The notes under the pieces are model-generated. The model was not told where the DNA came from. It did no database searches and saw only the letters and a list, made by a program, of their open reading frames with translations. From Nocardia mikamii NBRC 108933 (GTDB lineage Bacteria > Actinomycetota > Actinomycetes > Mycobacteriales > Mycobacteriaceae), in NCBI RefSeq assembly GCF_001613505.1, contig NZ_BDCM01000014.1, forward strand, positions 62,001 through 126,000: a stretch of 64,000 nucleotides of DNA, in the 5' to 3' direction. Positions 31,121 through 39,502 of this stretch are shown in pieces; within the stretch, counting starts at the first letter, position 1; every line of letters starts with the position of its first letter. The position numbers and the translations under genes are program-made.

Positions 31121-31885
31121 GTGCTGGTGATTCTGCCTCCTTCCGAAACCAAGTCCGACGGCGGAACTCTCGGTCCGCTCGATCTGGATTCCCTGTGGTT
31201 ACCGCAGCTCACCGCCGTACGGGACAAGCTGATCACCGAGCTGATCGAATTGTCCGCGGACCCGGAGGCGGCGCGGGCGGCATTGGGGTTGGGGAAGGCG
31301 ACCGGCGCGGGCGCGGAGGGTTTGCAGACCGCACTCGCCCGCAACGCGTCGCTGCGGACCGCCGCGACCACACCCGCCCTGCGGCGCTACACCGGAGTGC
31401 TCTACGACGCACTCGACGCAGGTTCGCTGACCAAGACGCAGCGCGCTCGCGCCGAGCAGCGGCTGGCGATCGGTTCAGCGCTGTTCGGGGTCGTCCGCGC
31501 GGGGGACGCGATTCCGGGATATCGGCTCTCGGGCGGTTCGAAGCTGCCGGGACTGCCGACGCTGGCGTCGCTGTGGAAACCGGTGCTGGCCCCGGCATTG
31601 CGGGAAGCGACGGCCGGTCAGCTGGTCGTAGACCTGCGTTCGGGGACCTATCAGCAGTTGGGGCGGTTGCCCGGCGCGGTGACCGCGACCGTACTGACCG
31701 AACGCCCGGACGGCAGCCGCACGGTGGTGAGCCATTTCAACAAACATCACAAGGGGCTGCTGGCGCGGGCCCTGGTATCGACCCGCGCCGAACCCGGCGA
31801 TATCCGGGCGCTGGCGCGGATAGCCGAAAAGGCCGGGCTGCGTGTGGAAATCGCGTCGTCGAGCGAACTGCTGGTCCTCACGTGA
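31121..31885 (+). CDS. yaaA: YaaA family peroxide-stress protein (UPF0246)
   Basis: A 254-residue YaaA-type protein. In E. coli it lowers free iron and protects DNA under peroxide stress. It starts LVILPPSETKSDGG, and the C-terminal part contains SHFNKHHKGLLARAL with the family's KxxKG-like DNA-binding motif. The GTG at 31121 has TACCGT eight bases upstream, suggesting a near-leaderless transcript. It is divergent from proS. Confidence 0.9.
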   Translation: MLVILPPSETKSDGGTLGPLDLDSLWLPQLTAVRDKLITELIELSADPEAARAALGLGKATGAGAEGLQTALARNASLRTAATTPALRRYTGVLYDALDAGSLTKTQRARAEQRLAIGSALFGVVRAGDAIPGYRLSGGSKLPGLPTLASLWKPVLAPALREATAGQLVVDLRSGTYQQLGRLPGAVTATVLTERPDGSRTVVSHFNKHHKGLLARALVSTRAEPGDIRALARIAEKAGLRVEIASSSELLVLT

Positions 31886-32097
31886 GTGAATTCTCGGTGA
31901 CCGCCGACGTAATTCGAGCCGAATGCGACCTGCCCAACCACGGGAACAATCGCCGAAAAATGCCGCTCCACCAGCACATTTCAGGGAAGCAGGGCCGAAA
32001 CATGGCCGCACGGAACGGGCATTCCGGCTCGCTATCGTAACCTCGGCGCGGCCGGCCGACCGCTGCCGTTGGGATGCGATTGGGCGAGGAGTTCGGC

Positions 32098-33864
32098 GTG
32101 GGTGACGCCACCGACCGTGAAGAAAAGGCACTGCGTCAGTTGACCGATCGACTGGTCGGCCATTACGGCAGCAGCCATTCCCCGGAATTGGTACAGGAAT
32201 TGGTCGGCCAGGTGCGCCGGCGCTTCGACGGCCACGCCGTGCGCGATTTCGTGCCGATTCTGGTGGAACGCATCGTGCGCCGCGAATTGCAGCACACCCC
32301 ACCGCAGCCCAAGGCCGAGGACTACTCGCACGAGCTCGAATACGCTGCCGCGCCGGTAGTTCCGGAACGGGTCTCGGCTCCCTCGATCGAGGAGGACATC
32401 TCCGACGCGTCCGCCTCCGAGCCCGGGCCGCCCGCCGACCGCGCCGCATCCGCCGACAGCCGCGACGCGGGCGCAGACCAGTCGGTTACCGACCGGACCG
32501 AAAGCGCTACACCTCAACGCCATTCGCTTCCCGACGCGGCCGCCGAGGTTCCGGTCGAGACCACGGCGGACGAGCGCGAAGACCTCGAAACGCCGGCGGT
32601 TTCCGCGATATCCGACGTCGCGATCGCCTCCGCCCACTCCCCCGTCGAACCGTCGAAACCGACGACCGTGGCGCAGACATCGCCCGCGAGTGACGCTCCG
32701 CCGGAGCCGGATCGCGAGACCGCGCCGAGCCCGGCCACCGACCCAACGGCCACACCGGGCCTGGTGACCACGTTGCGACAGCCTCGGATCCTGGCCGTAG
32801 CGGCAGCGGTGGTCGTCGTGGTCGTCGCGCTGGTGGTGGCCTTCGGCTTCCGCGGCGGCGACAACGCCACCCCCGCCCTGGCTCCCGCGCTGACCACCGC
32901 GCACGGCGTGGTCGGGTCGGAGAAGATGGGCTTGTTCACCGACCCGCGCGTAGTGGACGCCTTGGCGCGCAAGGGAATTCGGCTGGAGGTCGACCCGGCC
33001 GGATCGCGGCAGATCGCGACGTCGGTGAAGCTGGACGGTGACGACTTCGCCTTCCCGTCGAGCAGCCTCGCCGCCGAACGGATTCAGCGCGAACGCGGGA
33101 TCACCGCGAAATACACGCCGTTCTCCTCGCCGATGGTGGTCGCGAGTTTCCGGCCGATCGTGGATCTGCTCGCCCGCGCGGGAATCGTCCGGCAGGGGCC
33201 GGTACCCACGTTCGATATGCGGCGGTATCTCGATCTCACGCAGCAGGGCACGCAGTGGGATCAGCTGGAGGGCAACACCGCATACCCGGTGCGCAAGAAC
33301 GTGTTGATCTCCACCACCGACCCGCGGAGCTCCAATTCGGCGGCGATGTATCTGGCGGTGGCCGCCTACGTCGCCAACGACGATGCGATCGTGCAGGGCC
33401 CGGCCGCCGAGAATTTCGTCCTCTCGAAGGTGTCGCGACTGTTCACCAGACAGGGATACACCGAGAACTCGAGCGCGGGACCGTTCGGCGAATATCTCGC
33501 CGCCGGAATGGGTCCCACACCCATGGTGTGGGGATACGAATCGCAGTTCGTGGAGGCCGCCGTCGCCGGCAAACTGCCCCCCGACGCGGTGATGCTGTAC
33601 CCGTCCCCGACGGTGCTGTCCCGGCACACGCTGGTCCCGCTGACCGCCACCGGCGACCGGGTCGGACAGCTGCTGAGCACCGATCCCGAATTGCAGCGAC
33701 TGGCCGCCGAGCACGGCTTCCGCACCGCCGATCCGGCCCAGTTCACCGCCGTGACCGCCGAACACCACATTCCGGTCGCCCCAGGTGTGGTCGACGTCGT
33801 CGACCCTCCGACCTACGACACCCTGGAACACCTTCTCGACGGGGTCGCGCGCTCCTACAACTGA
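32098..33864 (+). CDS. single-pass membrane protein: three-helix-bundle domain plus extracytoplasmic substrate-binding-like domain
   Basis: A 588-residue protein. GAGGAG at 32086-32091 lies six bases before the GTG at 32098, so this start is preferred over an ATG at 32074. Residues 1-55 match the three-helix bundle dimerisation domain of mycobacterial proteins (RRRFDGHAVRDFVPILVE). Residues 60-225 are an acidic, Pro/Ala-rich linker. About 229-250 is one transmembrane helix, and from 255 on is a periplasmic-binding-protein-like domain (GSEKMGLFTDPRVVDALARKG, SPMVVASFRP). The charge pattern predicts the N terminus inside and the binding domain outside. No kinase or enzyme domain is present. A sensor or assembly role is inferred only. 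Confidence 0.75.
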   Translation: MGDATDREEKALRQLTDRLVGHYGSSHSPELVQELVGQVRRRFDGHAVRDFVPILVERIVRRELQHTPPQPKAEDYSHELEYAAAPVVPERVSAPSIEEDISDASASEPGPPADRAASADSRDAGADQSVTDRTESATPQRHSLPDAAAEVPVETTADEREDLETPAVSAISDVAIASAHSPVEPSKPTTVAQTSPASDAPPEPDRETAPSPATDPTATPGLVTTLRQPRILAVAAAVVVVVVALVVAFGFRGGDNATPALAPALTTAHGVVGSEKMGLFTDPRVVDALARKGIRLEVDPAGSRQIATSVKLDGDDFAFPSSSLAAERIQRERGITAKYTPFSSPMVVASFRPIVDLLARAGIVRQGPVPTFDMRRYLDLTQQGTQWDQLEGNTAYPVRKNVLISTTDPRSSNSAAMYLAVAAYVANDDAIVQGPAAENFVLSKVSRLFTRQGYTENSSAGPFGEYLAAGMGPTPMVWGYESQFVEAAVAGKLPPDAVMLYPSPTVLSRHTLVPLTATGDRVGQLLSTDPELQRLAAEHGFRTADPAQFTAVTAEHHIPVAPGVVDVVDPPTYDTLEHLLDGVARSYN

Positions 33865-33932
33865 TCGAGCGCCGATCGACGGACAGGTCGCCGGTCCCCC
33901 GGGCCGTCGCCCCGCCATGGTAGTAATGGCCC

Positions 33933-34328
33933 GTGGCTACCGACGGCGTGGATCCGGACCTGGTCGAGCTGGCGACCAAGCTCTTCGAGCTGGCCCGCAC
34001 GGGCGAGGCCGCGACGCTCGCGGCGTATATCGACGCGGGCGTCCCGGTGAATCTGACCAACGACAACGGCGACACCCTGCTGATGCTGGCCGCCTACCAC
34101 GGCCATCGGGCGGCCGTGACCGCACTGCTCGAACGCGGTGCCGATCCCGACAGAGCCAACGACCGCGGCCAGACACCGGCCGCGGGAGCGGTATTCAAGG
34201 GTGCGGACGACATTCTGAAGGCCCTGCTGGCGGCCGGGGCCGACCCGGACGCCGGCACCCCGTCGGCCCGGGAATCGGCGACCGTCTTCGGCAGAACCGA
34301 ACTGCTGGAACTGTTCGATCGCCGCTGA
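33933..34328 (+). CDS. ankyrin-repeat protein
   Basis: A 131-residue protein made of about three ankyrin repeats: NDNGDTLLMLAAYHGHRAAVTALLERGADPD, read in two steps, then NDRGQTPAAGAVFKG with LLAAGADPD. It has no signal peptide. It begins at a GTG without a strong ribosome site. It is convergent with the MFS gene. Such single-domain ankyrin proteins bind partner proteins; the partner is unknown. Confidence 0.85.
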   Translation: MATDGVDPDLVELATKLFELARTGEAATLAAYIDAGVPVNLTNDNGDTLLMLAAYHGHRAAVTALLERGADPDRANDRGQTPAAGAVFKGADDILKALLAAGADPDAGTPSARESATVFGRTELLELFDRR

Positions 34329-34353
34329 GCCGATATCGACCGCCCAGAGGGCG

Positions 34354-35838
34354 CTACACCTGCTGCGCTTCCTCCTGCGCGTGCTGGGCCTGGGCGAGCT
34401 GCTGTGGCGTGTAGCGCAGTGTGAGCACCAGCAGACCGATGATCACGGCGCCGATCGCGCAGATGAGCAAGACGAACGTGTAACCGCTGGACAGCGCCGA
34501 GACCTCGGTGGGCGTCAGATTCGACGTCCGGTCGGTCCGGCCGCCGAGCGAGAGCGTGCGCGAGGCCGCCAGCGGCGTCAGCAGGCCGACCGCGAAGGGG
34601 GTGCCGAGAGTGAGGATCATCTGGCCGATCGCCGACAGCGGGCCCACCTCGTTCACCGGTACGCCCACCAGCAGGCACAGCGGCCCGACCACGATCACGA
34701 AACCGATCGCCATACCGACCACCGCCAGCAGCACCAGCAGGGTCGGCAGATATTCGACGGAGCGGTCCAGGGTGGAGCCGAAGAACAGCGCCCCCGCCAG
34801 GACGGCCGCGGCACCCGCGAGCAGCCAGCGCGGCCGGACCATCAGCGCGGCCTTGGATGCCGCGCCGGTACCGATGCCGGCGCCGATCGTGAACGGGATC
34901 GAGGCCAGACCGGCGACGAGCGGGCTGTAGCCGACGACGTTCTGCAGGAACTGCGCGACGAAGTAGGTCATCGCGCCGAGGACGCCGGAGCCCAGCAGCA
35001 GCGCGATGAACGTGATCGAGCGGTCGCGATCGCGGAAGAGGGTGAGCGGCAGCAGCGGATTGACGGCCGACCGTTCGGCCAGCACGAACGCCACCAGCAG
35101 CAGCAGACCGGCGATCAGCGCGCCGATGACGTACGGGCTGGTCCAGCCGAGGTCGGGGCCCTCGGTCGCACCGAACACCACGCCGACACAGCCGAGCGTG
35201 CCGAGGAAGGCGCCGCGCACGTCCAGGGGCAGCCGGTGGAGGGCCGAATCGTGCAGCTGGAAGGCCGCGCCGAGGAGGATCAGGAGCCCGATCGGGACGT
35301 TGATCAGGAAGATCAGCCGCCAGTTCCATTCGGCGAGAGCGCCGCCGACGACGAGACCGCCGACCGAGCCCACACCCATCATCGAACCGAAGATGGCGAT
35401 CGCCTGGTTGCGCGGCGGTCCGGGTGCGAAGGTGCTGACCACCAGCGCCATCGCCACGGGTGCGGCGATCGCGGCGCCGGTGCCCTGCAGGGCCCGCGCG
35501 CCGATCAACATGGCCTCGTTCTGCGCCAGCCCGCACAGCAGTGAGGCCAGGGTGAAGAACGAAACACCCAGCAGCAGCATCTTCTTGCGCCCGAACGAGT
35601 CGCCGAGGCGGCCACCCAGCAGCATCAGCCCGCCGTAGGTGAGACCGTAGGCGGTGACCGTCCACGCACTGCCCGAACTGGTCAGGCCCAGATGACGTTG
35701 CAGGGCGGGCAGCGCCAGGATCACGACCGTGCCGTCCAGGACGACCATCAACTGCAGGCCGGACAGGACCAGGATCGGCAACCCGAAGGCCCGCTTCGTC
35801 ACCGGATATTGCATCGTCGCAGCGGGGTTATCGAGCAC
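34354..35838 (-). CDS. MFS efflux transporter, DHA2 (14-helix) type
   Basis: A 494-residue drug:proton antiporter of the EmrB/QacA group with about 14 membrane helices. Signature parts are VVLDGTVVILALPAL (motif D in helix 1), GGRLGDSFGRKK (motif A) and LIGARALQGTGAAIAAPVAM (motif C region). A GTG at 35838 is the longest start and an ATG at 35814 is the alternative. A perfect 15-base palindrome covers the start region, so a local or distant TetR/MarR-type repressor probably controls it. No regulator gene is adjacent. Confidence 0.92.
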   Translation of the reverse strand: MLDNPAATMQYPVTKRAFGLPILVLSGLQLMVVLDGTVVILALPALQRHLGLTSSGSAWTVTAYGLTYGGLMLLGGRLGDSFGRKKMLLLGVSFFTLASLLCGLAQNEAMLIGARALQGTGAAIAAPVAMALVVSTFAPGPPRNQAIAIFGSMMGVGSVGGLVVGGALAEWNWRLIFLINVPIGLLILLGAAFQLHDSALHRLPLDVRGAFLGTLGCVGVVFGATEGPDLGWTSPYVIGALIAGLLLLVAFVLAERSAVNPLLPLTLFRDRDRSITFIALLLGSGVLGAMTYFVAQFLQNVVGYSPLVAGLASIPFTIGAGIGTGAASKAALMVRPRWLLAGAAAVLAGALFFGSTLDRSVEYLPTLLVLLAVVGMAIGFVIVVGPLCLLVGVPVNEVGPLSAIGQMILTLGTPFAVGLLTPLAASRTLSLGGRTDRTSNLTPTEVSALSSGYTFVLLICAIGAVIIGLLVLTLRYTPQQLAQAQHAQEEAQQV

Positions 35839-35851
35839 AGTGACTCACTGT
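35837..35851. promoter_or_regulatory. palindromic operator at the MFS transporter start
   Basis: ACAGTGA-C-TCACTGT is a perfect 7-1-7 inverted repeat overlapping the GTG start at 35836-35838. Its place at the 5' end of an exporter gene suggests a repressor site. Confidence 0.55.
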
Positions 35852-35915
35852 AACGGATATCGGCACCGGCCAGCCGAACGCGTACTCGCGTTGTCCGCGC
35901 GACACTCGACCGGGC

Positions 35916-35936
35916 CGTGCCCCTGTCCCGGGCACG
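35916..35936 (-). terminator. hairpin downstream of cysG
   Basis: CGTGCCC (35916-35922) and GGGCACG (35930-35936) pair with a seven-base loop, ten bases after the cysG stop on the minus strand. A short GC stem without a T-run. Confidence 0.4.
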
Positions 35937-35946
35937 CACCGCGGAC

Positions 35947-37206
35947 CTAACCGGCCTGCTCGTCGGCATCCGGCGCGCCCGCGGTGAAGCCCGCGGTCGG
36001 GCCGATGACGATGATCGCCGGGGGCCGGATGCCCTCGACGCGTACACGTTCGGCGACCGTGGACAGCTCCGCGCGCACGATCCGCTGGGTGCGCAGGCTA
36101 CCTTCCTGGACGACGGTGACGGGCGTGTCGGCGGCGCGGCCACCGTCGACGAGCGCGGCGGCGAACTTCTCGATGCGTTCCACACCCATCAGCAGGACGA
36201 GGGTGCCGCGCAGCCGGGCCAGCGCGGGCCAGTCCACCAGCGAATCCGGGTGATCGGGCGGGATGTGCCCGCTCACCACCACGAATTCGTGGGTGACGCC
36301 GCGGTGGGTCACCGGAATACCGGCCAGGGCGGGCACCGAGATCGCGGAGGTGACGCCCGGAACCACGGTCACCGGTACCCCGGCGTCCACGCACGCCTCG
36401 AGTTCCTCGTAGCCGCGGCCGAAGACGTACGGATCACCGCCCTTGAGCCGGACCACGAATTTGCCGGCCTTGGCACCCTCGACGAGGGCGGTATTGATCG
36501 CCTCCTGCGCCATCGCGCGGCCGTACGGGATCTTCGCCGCGTCGACGACCTCCACGTGCGGTCCGAGTTCGGCGAGCAGTTCCGGCGGCGCCAGCCGGTC
36601 GGCGACGACCAGATCGGCGCGGGCGAGCAGCCGGCGACCCCGCACGGTGATCAGATCGGGGTCGCCCGGCCCGCCGCCGACCAGCGCGACGCCGGGCGCC
36701 ACGGGTTCGGAGTCGTCGGTGACCACACCCGATTGCAGCGCTTCCAGCAGTGCGGTGCGCACCGCGGCCGATCGGCGGTGCCGTCCACTGGCCAGTACCG
36801 CGAGCGTCAGCCCGTCGTAGCGGGCGCTGGCGGGAGTCACGGCGGTGCCGAGGCGGGCGTTGTCGGCGCGCACGCAGAAGATACGGCGGCGGGTGGCCTC
36901 CTCGACCACGGCGGCATTGGTCTCGGGCTCGTCGGTGCAGGCGATCGCGTACCAGGCGCCGTCGAGATCACCGTCGGCGTAGGCCCGCTGGGAGATGCGC
37001 AGCTGACCGGAGGTGGCCATACCCTCCACCGCGGGGGTGACCGTCCGGCTGATCACCTCGATATCGGCCCCGCTCGCGATGAGCAGTCCGAGTCGGCGCT
37101 GGGCTACGGAGCCGCCACCCACGACGACGACGCGGCGGCCGGCCAGATCGAGCCCGACGACATAGTTCGGGTCACCGGATTGCTGGTCGTCTGTCGTATT
37201 CGGCAC
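35947..37206 (-). CDS. cysG: uroporphyrinogen-III C-methyltransferase fused to precorrin-2 dehydrogenase/ferrochelatase domain
   Basis: A 419-residue siroheme/B12 branch enzyme like Rv2847c. The N-terminal half is a CysG-type Rossmann domain (VVVVGGGSVAQRRLGLL) that oxidises precorrin-2. The C-terminal half is a SAM uroporphyrinogen methyltransferase (VGGGPGDPDLITVRGRRLL, VVRLKGGDPYVFGRG, TVVPGVTSA). The order is SirC-like then SUMT. The GTG start is at 37206. It serves siroheme for sulfite/nitrite reductases and the B12 genes located 7 kb away. Confidence 0.95.
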   Translation of the reverse strand: MPNTTDDQQSGDPNYVVGLDLAGRRVVVVGGGSVAQRRLGLLIASGADIEVISRTVTPAVEGMATSGQLRISQRAYADGDLDGAWYAIACTDEPETNAAVVEEATRRRIFCVRADNARLGTAVTPASARYDGLTLAVLASGRHRRSAAVRTALLEALQSGVVTDDSEPVAPGVALVGGGPGDPDLITVRGRRLLARADLVVADRLAPPELLAELGPHVEVVDAAKIPYGRAMAQEAINTALVEGAKAGKFVVRLKGGDPYVFGRGYEELEACVDAGVPVTVVPGVTSAISVPALAGIPVTHRGVTHEFVVVSGHIPPDHPDSLVDWPALARLRGTLVLLMGVERIEKFAAALVDGGRAADTPVTVVQEGSLRTQRIVRAELSTVAERVRVEGIRPPAIIVIGPTAGFTAGAPDADEQAG

Positions 37207-37276
37207 AAGGTTTCAGCCTACGGCGTGGCCGGGCGAATTCCGCAATCACCCATCGCGACGCCACAAGCAGGGGTTA

Positions 37277-37882
37277 TCAGGGCTTCCAGGTGATCCTGCC
37301 GCCCTGGAAATCCTGGGCCTTGCCGCCGTTGTAGTCGTATTCGTCGCTGGTCGGCAGGCCGTAGCGGCCGCCGTCGGCCTTGCTGCCTTCCCACATGCCG
37401 AGAATCGATCCCCACACCGGGTGCGCGCCGGTGTTCGCCGACCACACGATGACGCCGCCGGGGAATCGGGTGAAGCGGCCCTGGCCGTCCTTGCCCGCCT
37501 TGGCCTCGTCGGTGAGCGGGAAGCCCAGCGGGCTGTTCTCCCAGCCCATCGAGCCCCACTTGTCGCGGATCAGGCCGCAGATCGCGTGGGCGTCGGTGCC
37601 CACGGACCAGTAGATCGAGCAGCCGCGGTCGAAGACCTGGAATTTACCGCCGTTCGCGTCGGATTCCGGTCCGGTCGGGTTGCCGAAGACGGCGGTACCG
37701 CCCGCGCGGTCGTATTCCTTCTCGATCGCCCCGCCCACGTCGAACGCGCCGACCGGACGGGCGGCGGCGACACCGGCGCCCGTGCCGGTGAGCGCCGCCA
37801 GTGCGGCGGCGGCCGCGGCTGCCGTGCGCAGCCCGGCCCGGCGCGCGGTGCGTCTACTCTGTCTGCGACCTGACGAAGCCAA
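37277..37882 (-). CDS. secreted LGFP-repeat protein
   Basis: A 201-residue exported protein. A twin-Arg/Lys-rich start and hydrophobic Ala core (about 18-40) form a signal peptide. The mature part has three to four LGFP-type repeats (FGNPTGPE, LGFPLTDE, YGLPTSDE and a WGSMGW-type Trp block). LGFP repeats are linked to attachment to the mycolate-arabinogalactan envelope in Corynebacteriales. Alone, without a hydrolase domain, it may be structural. Confidence 0.88.
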   Translation of the reverse strand: MASSGRRQSRRTARRAGLRTAAAAAAALAALTGTGAGVAAARPVGAFDVGGAIEKEYDRAGGTAVFGNPTGPESDANGGKFQVFDRGCSIYWSVGTDAHAICGLIRDKWGSMGWENSPLGFPLTDEAKAGKDGQGRFTRFPGGVIVWSANTGAHPVWGSILGMWEGSKADGGRYGLPTSDEYDYNGGKAQDFQGGRITWKP

Positions 37883-37998
37883 GTGAAACTCCCTCTACCT
37901 GCGAAGTTGATGCGACGGAGGCTGCCGCTCCCGCCATCCTGCAGGGGTTACACCGGCTCTGCAACGATCGCCGTATCACAGTCGAGACTCATCTCACA

Positions 37999-38018
37999 GA
38001 ATTACACGACGTGAATTC
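37999..38018. promoter_or_regulatory. inverted repeat upstream of the LGFP gene
   Basis: GAATTACACGACGTGAATTC is a near-perfect dyad (one extra A in the left arm) between the PPOX and LGFP genes. It could be an operator for the LGFP gene. Only the symmetry supports this. Confidence 0.3.
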
Positions 38019-38037
38019 GGTCGCATCGGGAGTCGCC

Positions 38038-38445
38038 TCAGAGGCGGCCGTTGACCCATTCCGGGGTCACCCGGACGATCACTCGCTCGGCGTCGTCGAC
38101 GGAGGCGGGATTGAATTCCACGTACGGCAGGCCGGTGTATTTCGCCGACAGCCGGTCGGGCAGGGCCTTGCCGGGGTCGGGCGTGACGGTGGCGGTGCCG
38201 CGGATCTCCGCGTAGGCGTACGGATTGTCCGGCGGGTTGATCATGATCGTCACCCGCGGGTCGCGCACCACGTTCTTGTACTGCTGCCGCGAGACTGTGG
38301 TGGAGTACACCAGGTCCTCGCCCTCGCGCAGGAGCCAGATGACGGTCAGATGCGGCTGCCCGTCGCGGCCGATCGTCGCCAGCGTGGCGAAAACCTTTGT
38401 GTCGTCGAGGATCTTCTTCAGGTCGTCGGAGAGTTCAGCACCCAT
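38038..38445 (-). CDS. PPOX-class F420/FMN-dependent oxidoreductase
   Basis: A 135-residue split-barrel flavin/deazaflavin protein. It has FATLATIGRDGQPHLTVIWLL at the start, YKNVVRDPRVTIMI in the middle and a closing strand RVTPEWVNG. The size and pattern match actinobacterial F420-dependent reductases of the PPOX class. The ATG at 38445 is taken; an upstream in-frame start would add 11 residues without a better ribosome site. The substrate is unknown. It is divergent from the secreted hydrolase gene. Confidence 0.87.
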   Translation of the reverse strand: MGAELSDDLKKILDDTKVFATLATIGRDGQPHLTVIWLLREGEDLVYSTTVSRQQYKNVVRDPRVTIMINPPDNPYAYAEIRGTATVTPDPGKALPDRLSAKYTGLPYVEFNPASVDDAERVIVRVTPEWVNGRL

Positions 38446-38531
38446 GCCACGACACAACCGGGCGTCGCGCACACTCATTCCCGCTCGCCGCCGTGCGTCA
38501 GAGTGCGCTCGGCGCGTTCTATGCTGCGAAC

Positions 38532-39500
38532 ATGCGACGAGCGGTGTTGCAGCTTCTGACCGTGCTGGTGACGGTGTCGGTTGCCGCCGCGGTGGCCGCC
38601 ACCGCGTATGCGCAGGACCCCTATCGCGCGAGCGGTCCGACCGAGGCCCGCTACTCGGAGCCGGGGCCGTGGCAGGTCACCGAGCACTACGGATTCGGCT
38701 GCTGCGACAGCACCGGCGCCGCCTACGACATCTGGTATCCGACCGATGTCGCCGCGCGCGGCCCTCGTCATCCGATCATCACCTGGGGCGATGGCACGGC
38801 CGCGCAACCTCGGCAGTACGCCTATCTGCTGCGGCATCTGGCGTCCTGGGGTTTCGTGGTGATCGCGACCGAGAATCGCAGTACCGGCTCCGGCGTCGAC
38901 ATCGCCGGTGCGGCACGGTATCTCATCGAGCGGGCCGCCGATCCCGCGAGCGTCTTCCACGATCGGCTCGACACCTCGGCGATCGGCGCCGTCGGACATT
39001 CCCAGGGCGCCACCGGGGCGCTCAACGCGATGATCGAGTCCGGCGGGCTGATTCGCACCGCCGTGCCGATCGAGTTGCCCGCCCAGTCGTTCTGCTCGAA
39101 CCGGTTGAGCTGCACCGACACTCGCCGCCTGGCGGGCGGTTCGGTGTTCTTCGTCAACGGCTCCGACGACGCGCTGATCTCGCCCTCGCAGAAGTTGTGG
39201 GCGCTTCCGGGCCTGCAGTCCAACCAGGATTACTACGAGGCCACGCCGGCTTCGGTGACGAAGGCGTGGGGCACACTGGTCGGCCCCAACCACAACGATG
39301 TCCAAGGCCAACCCGGCTGCGCCCGGGCCTCGTCGCCGTGCACCGACGGCGTGTACGGCTACCTCGGCTATCCGACGGCGTGGCTGGCGGCCCGGCTGTG
39401 GGGATGCGCCGGGGCGGCGGCCGCCTTCGCCCCCGGCACCGGGGAGTTCTATGCCCCGAATCCGCACTGGGGCAATCAGATCGGCGCGACAGCCGGCTGA
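38532..39500 (+). CDS. secreted alpha/beta hydrolase (cutinase/PETase-like dienelactone-hydrolase family)
   Basis: A 322-residue exported hydrolase. Residues 1-28 are a signal peptide (cleavage near AYAQ). The nucleophile is Ser157 in GHSQGA, with Asp212 or 213 in NGSDDALIS and His254 in GPNHND completing the triad. Several Cys (CC near 57-58, and later pairs) suggest disulfides. The fold matches polyester/ester hydrolases related to bacterial cutinases. The natural ester is unknown. It ends two bases before the convergent DoxX-like gene. Confidence 0.85.
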   Translation: MRRAVLQLLTVLVTVSVAAAVAATAYAQDPYRASGPTEARYSEPGPWQVTEHYGFGCCDSTGAAYDIWYPTDVAARGPRHPIITWGDGTAAQPRQYAYLLRHLASWGFVVIATENRSTGSGVDIAGAARYLIERAADPASVFHDRLDTSAIGAVGHSQGATGALNAMIESGGLIRTAVPIELPAQSFCSNRLSCTDTRRLAGGSVFFVNGSDDALISPSQKLWALPGLQSNQDYYEATPASVTKAWGTLVGPNHNDVQGQPGCARASSPCTDGVYGYLGYPTAWLAARLWGCAGAAAAFAPGTGEFYAPNPHWGNQIGATAG

Positions 39501-39502
39501 CC

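Noticed and set aside
32074..32097. Upstream ATG start for the three-helix-bundle protein
   Set aside because: It has no ribosome site, while GAGGAG lies six bases before the GTG at 32098.
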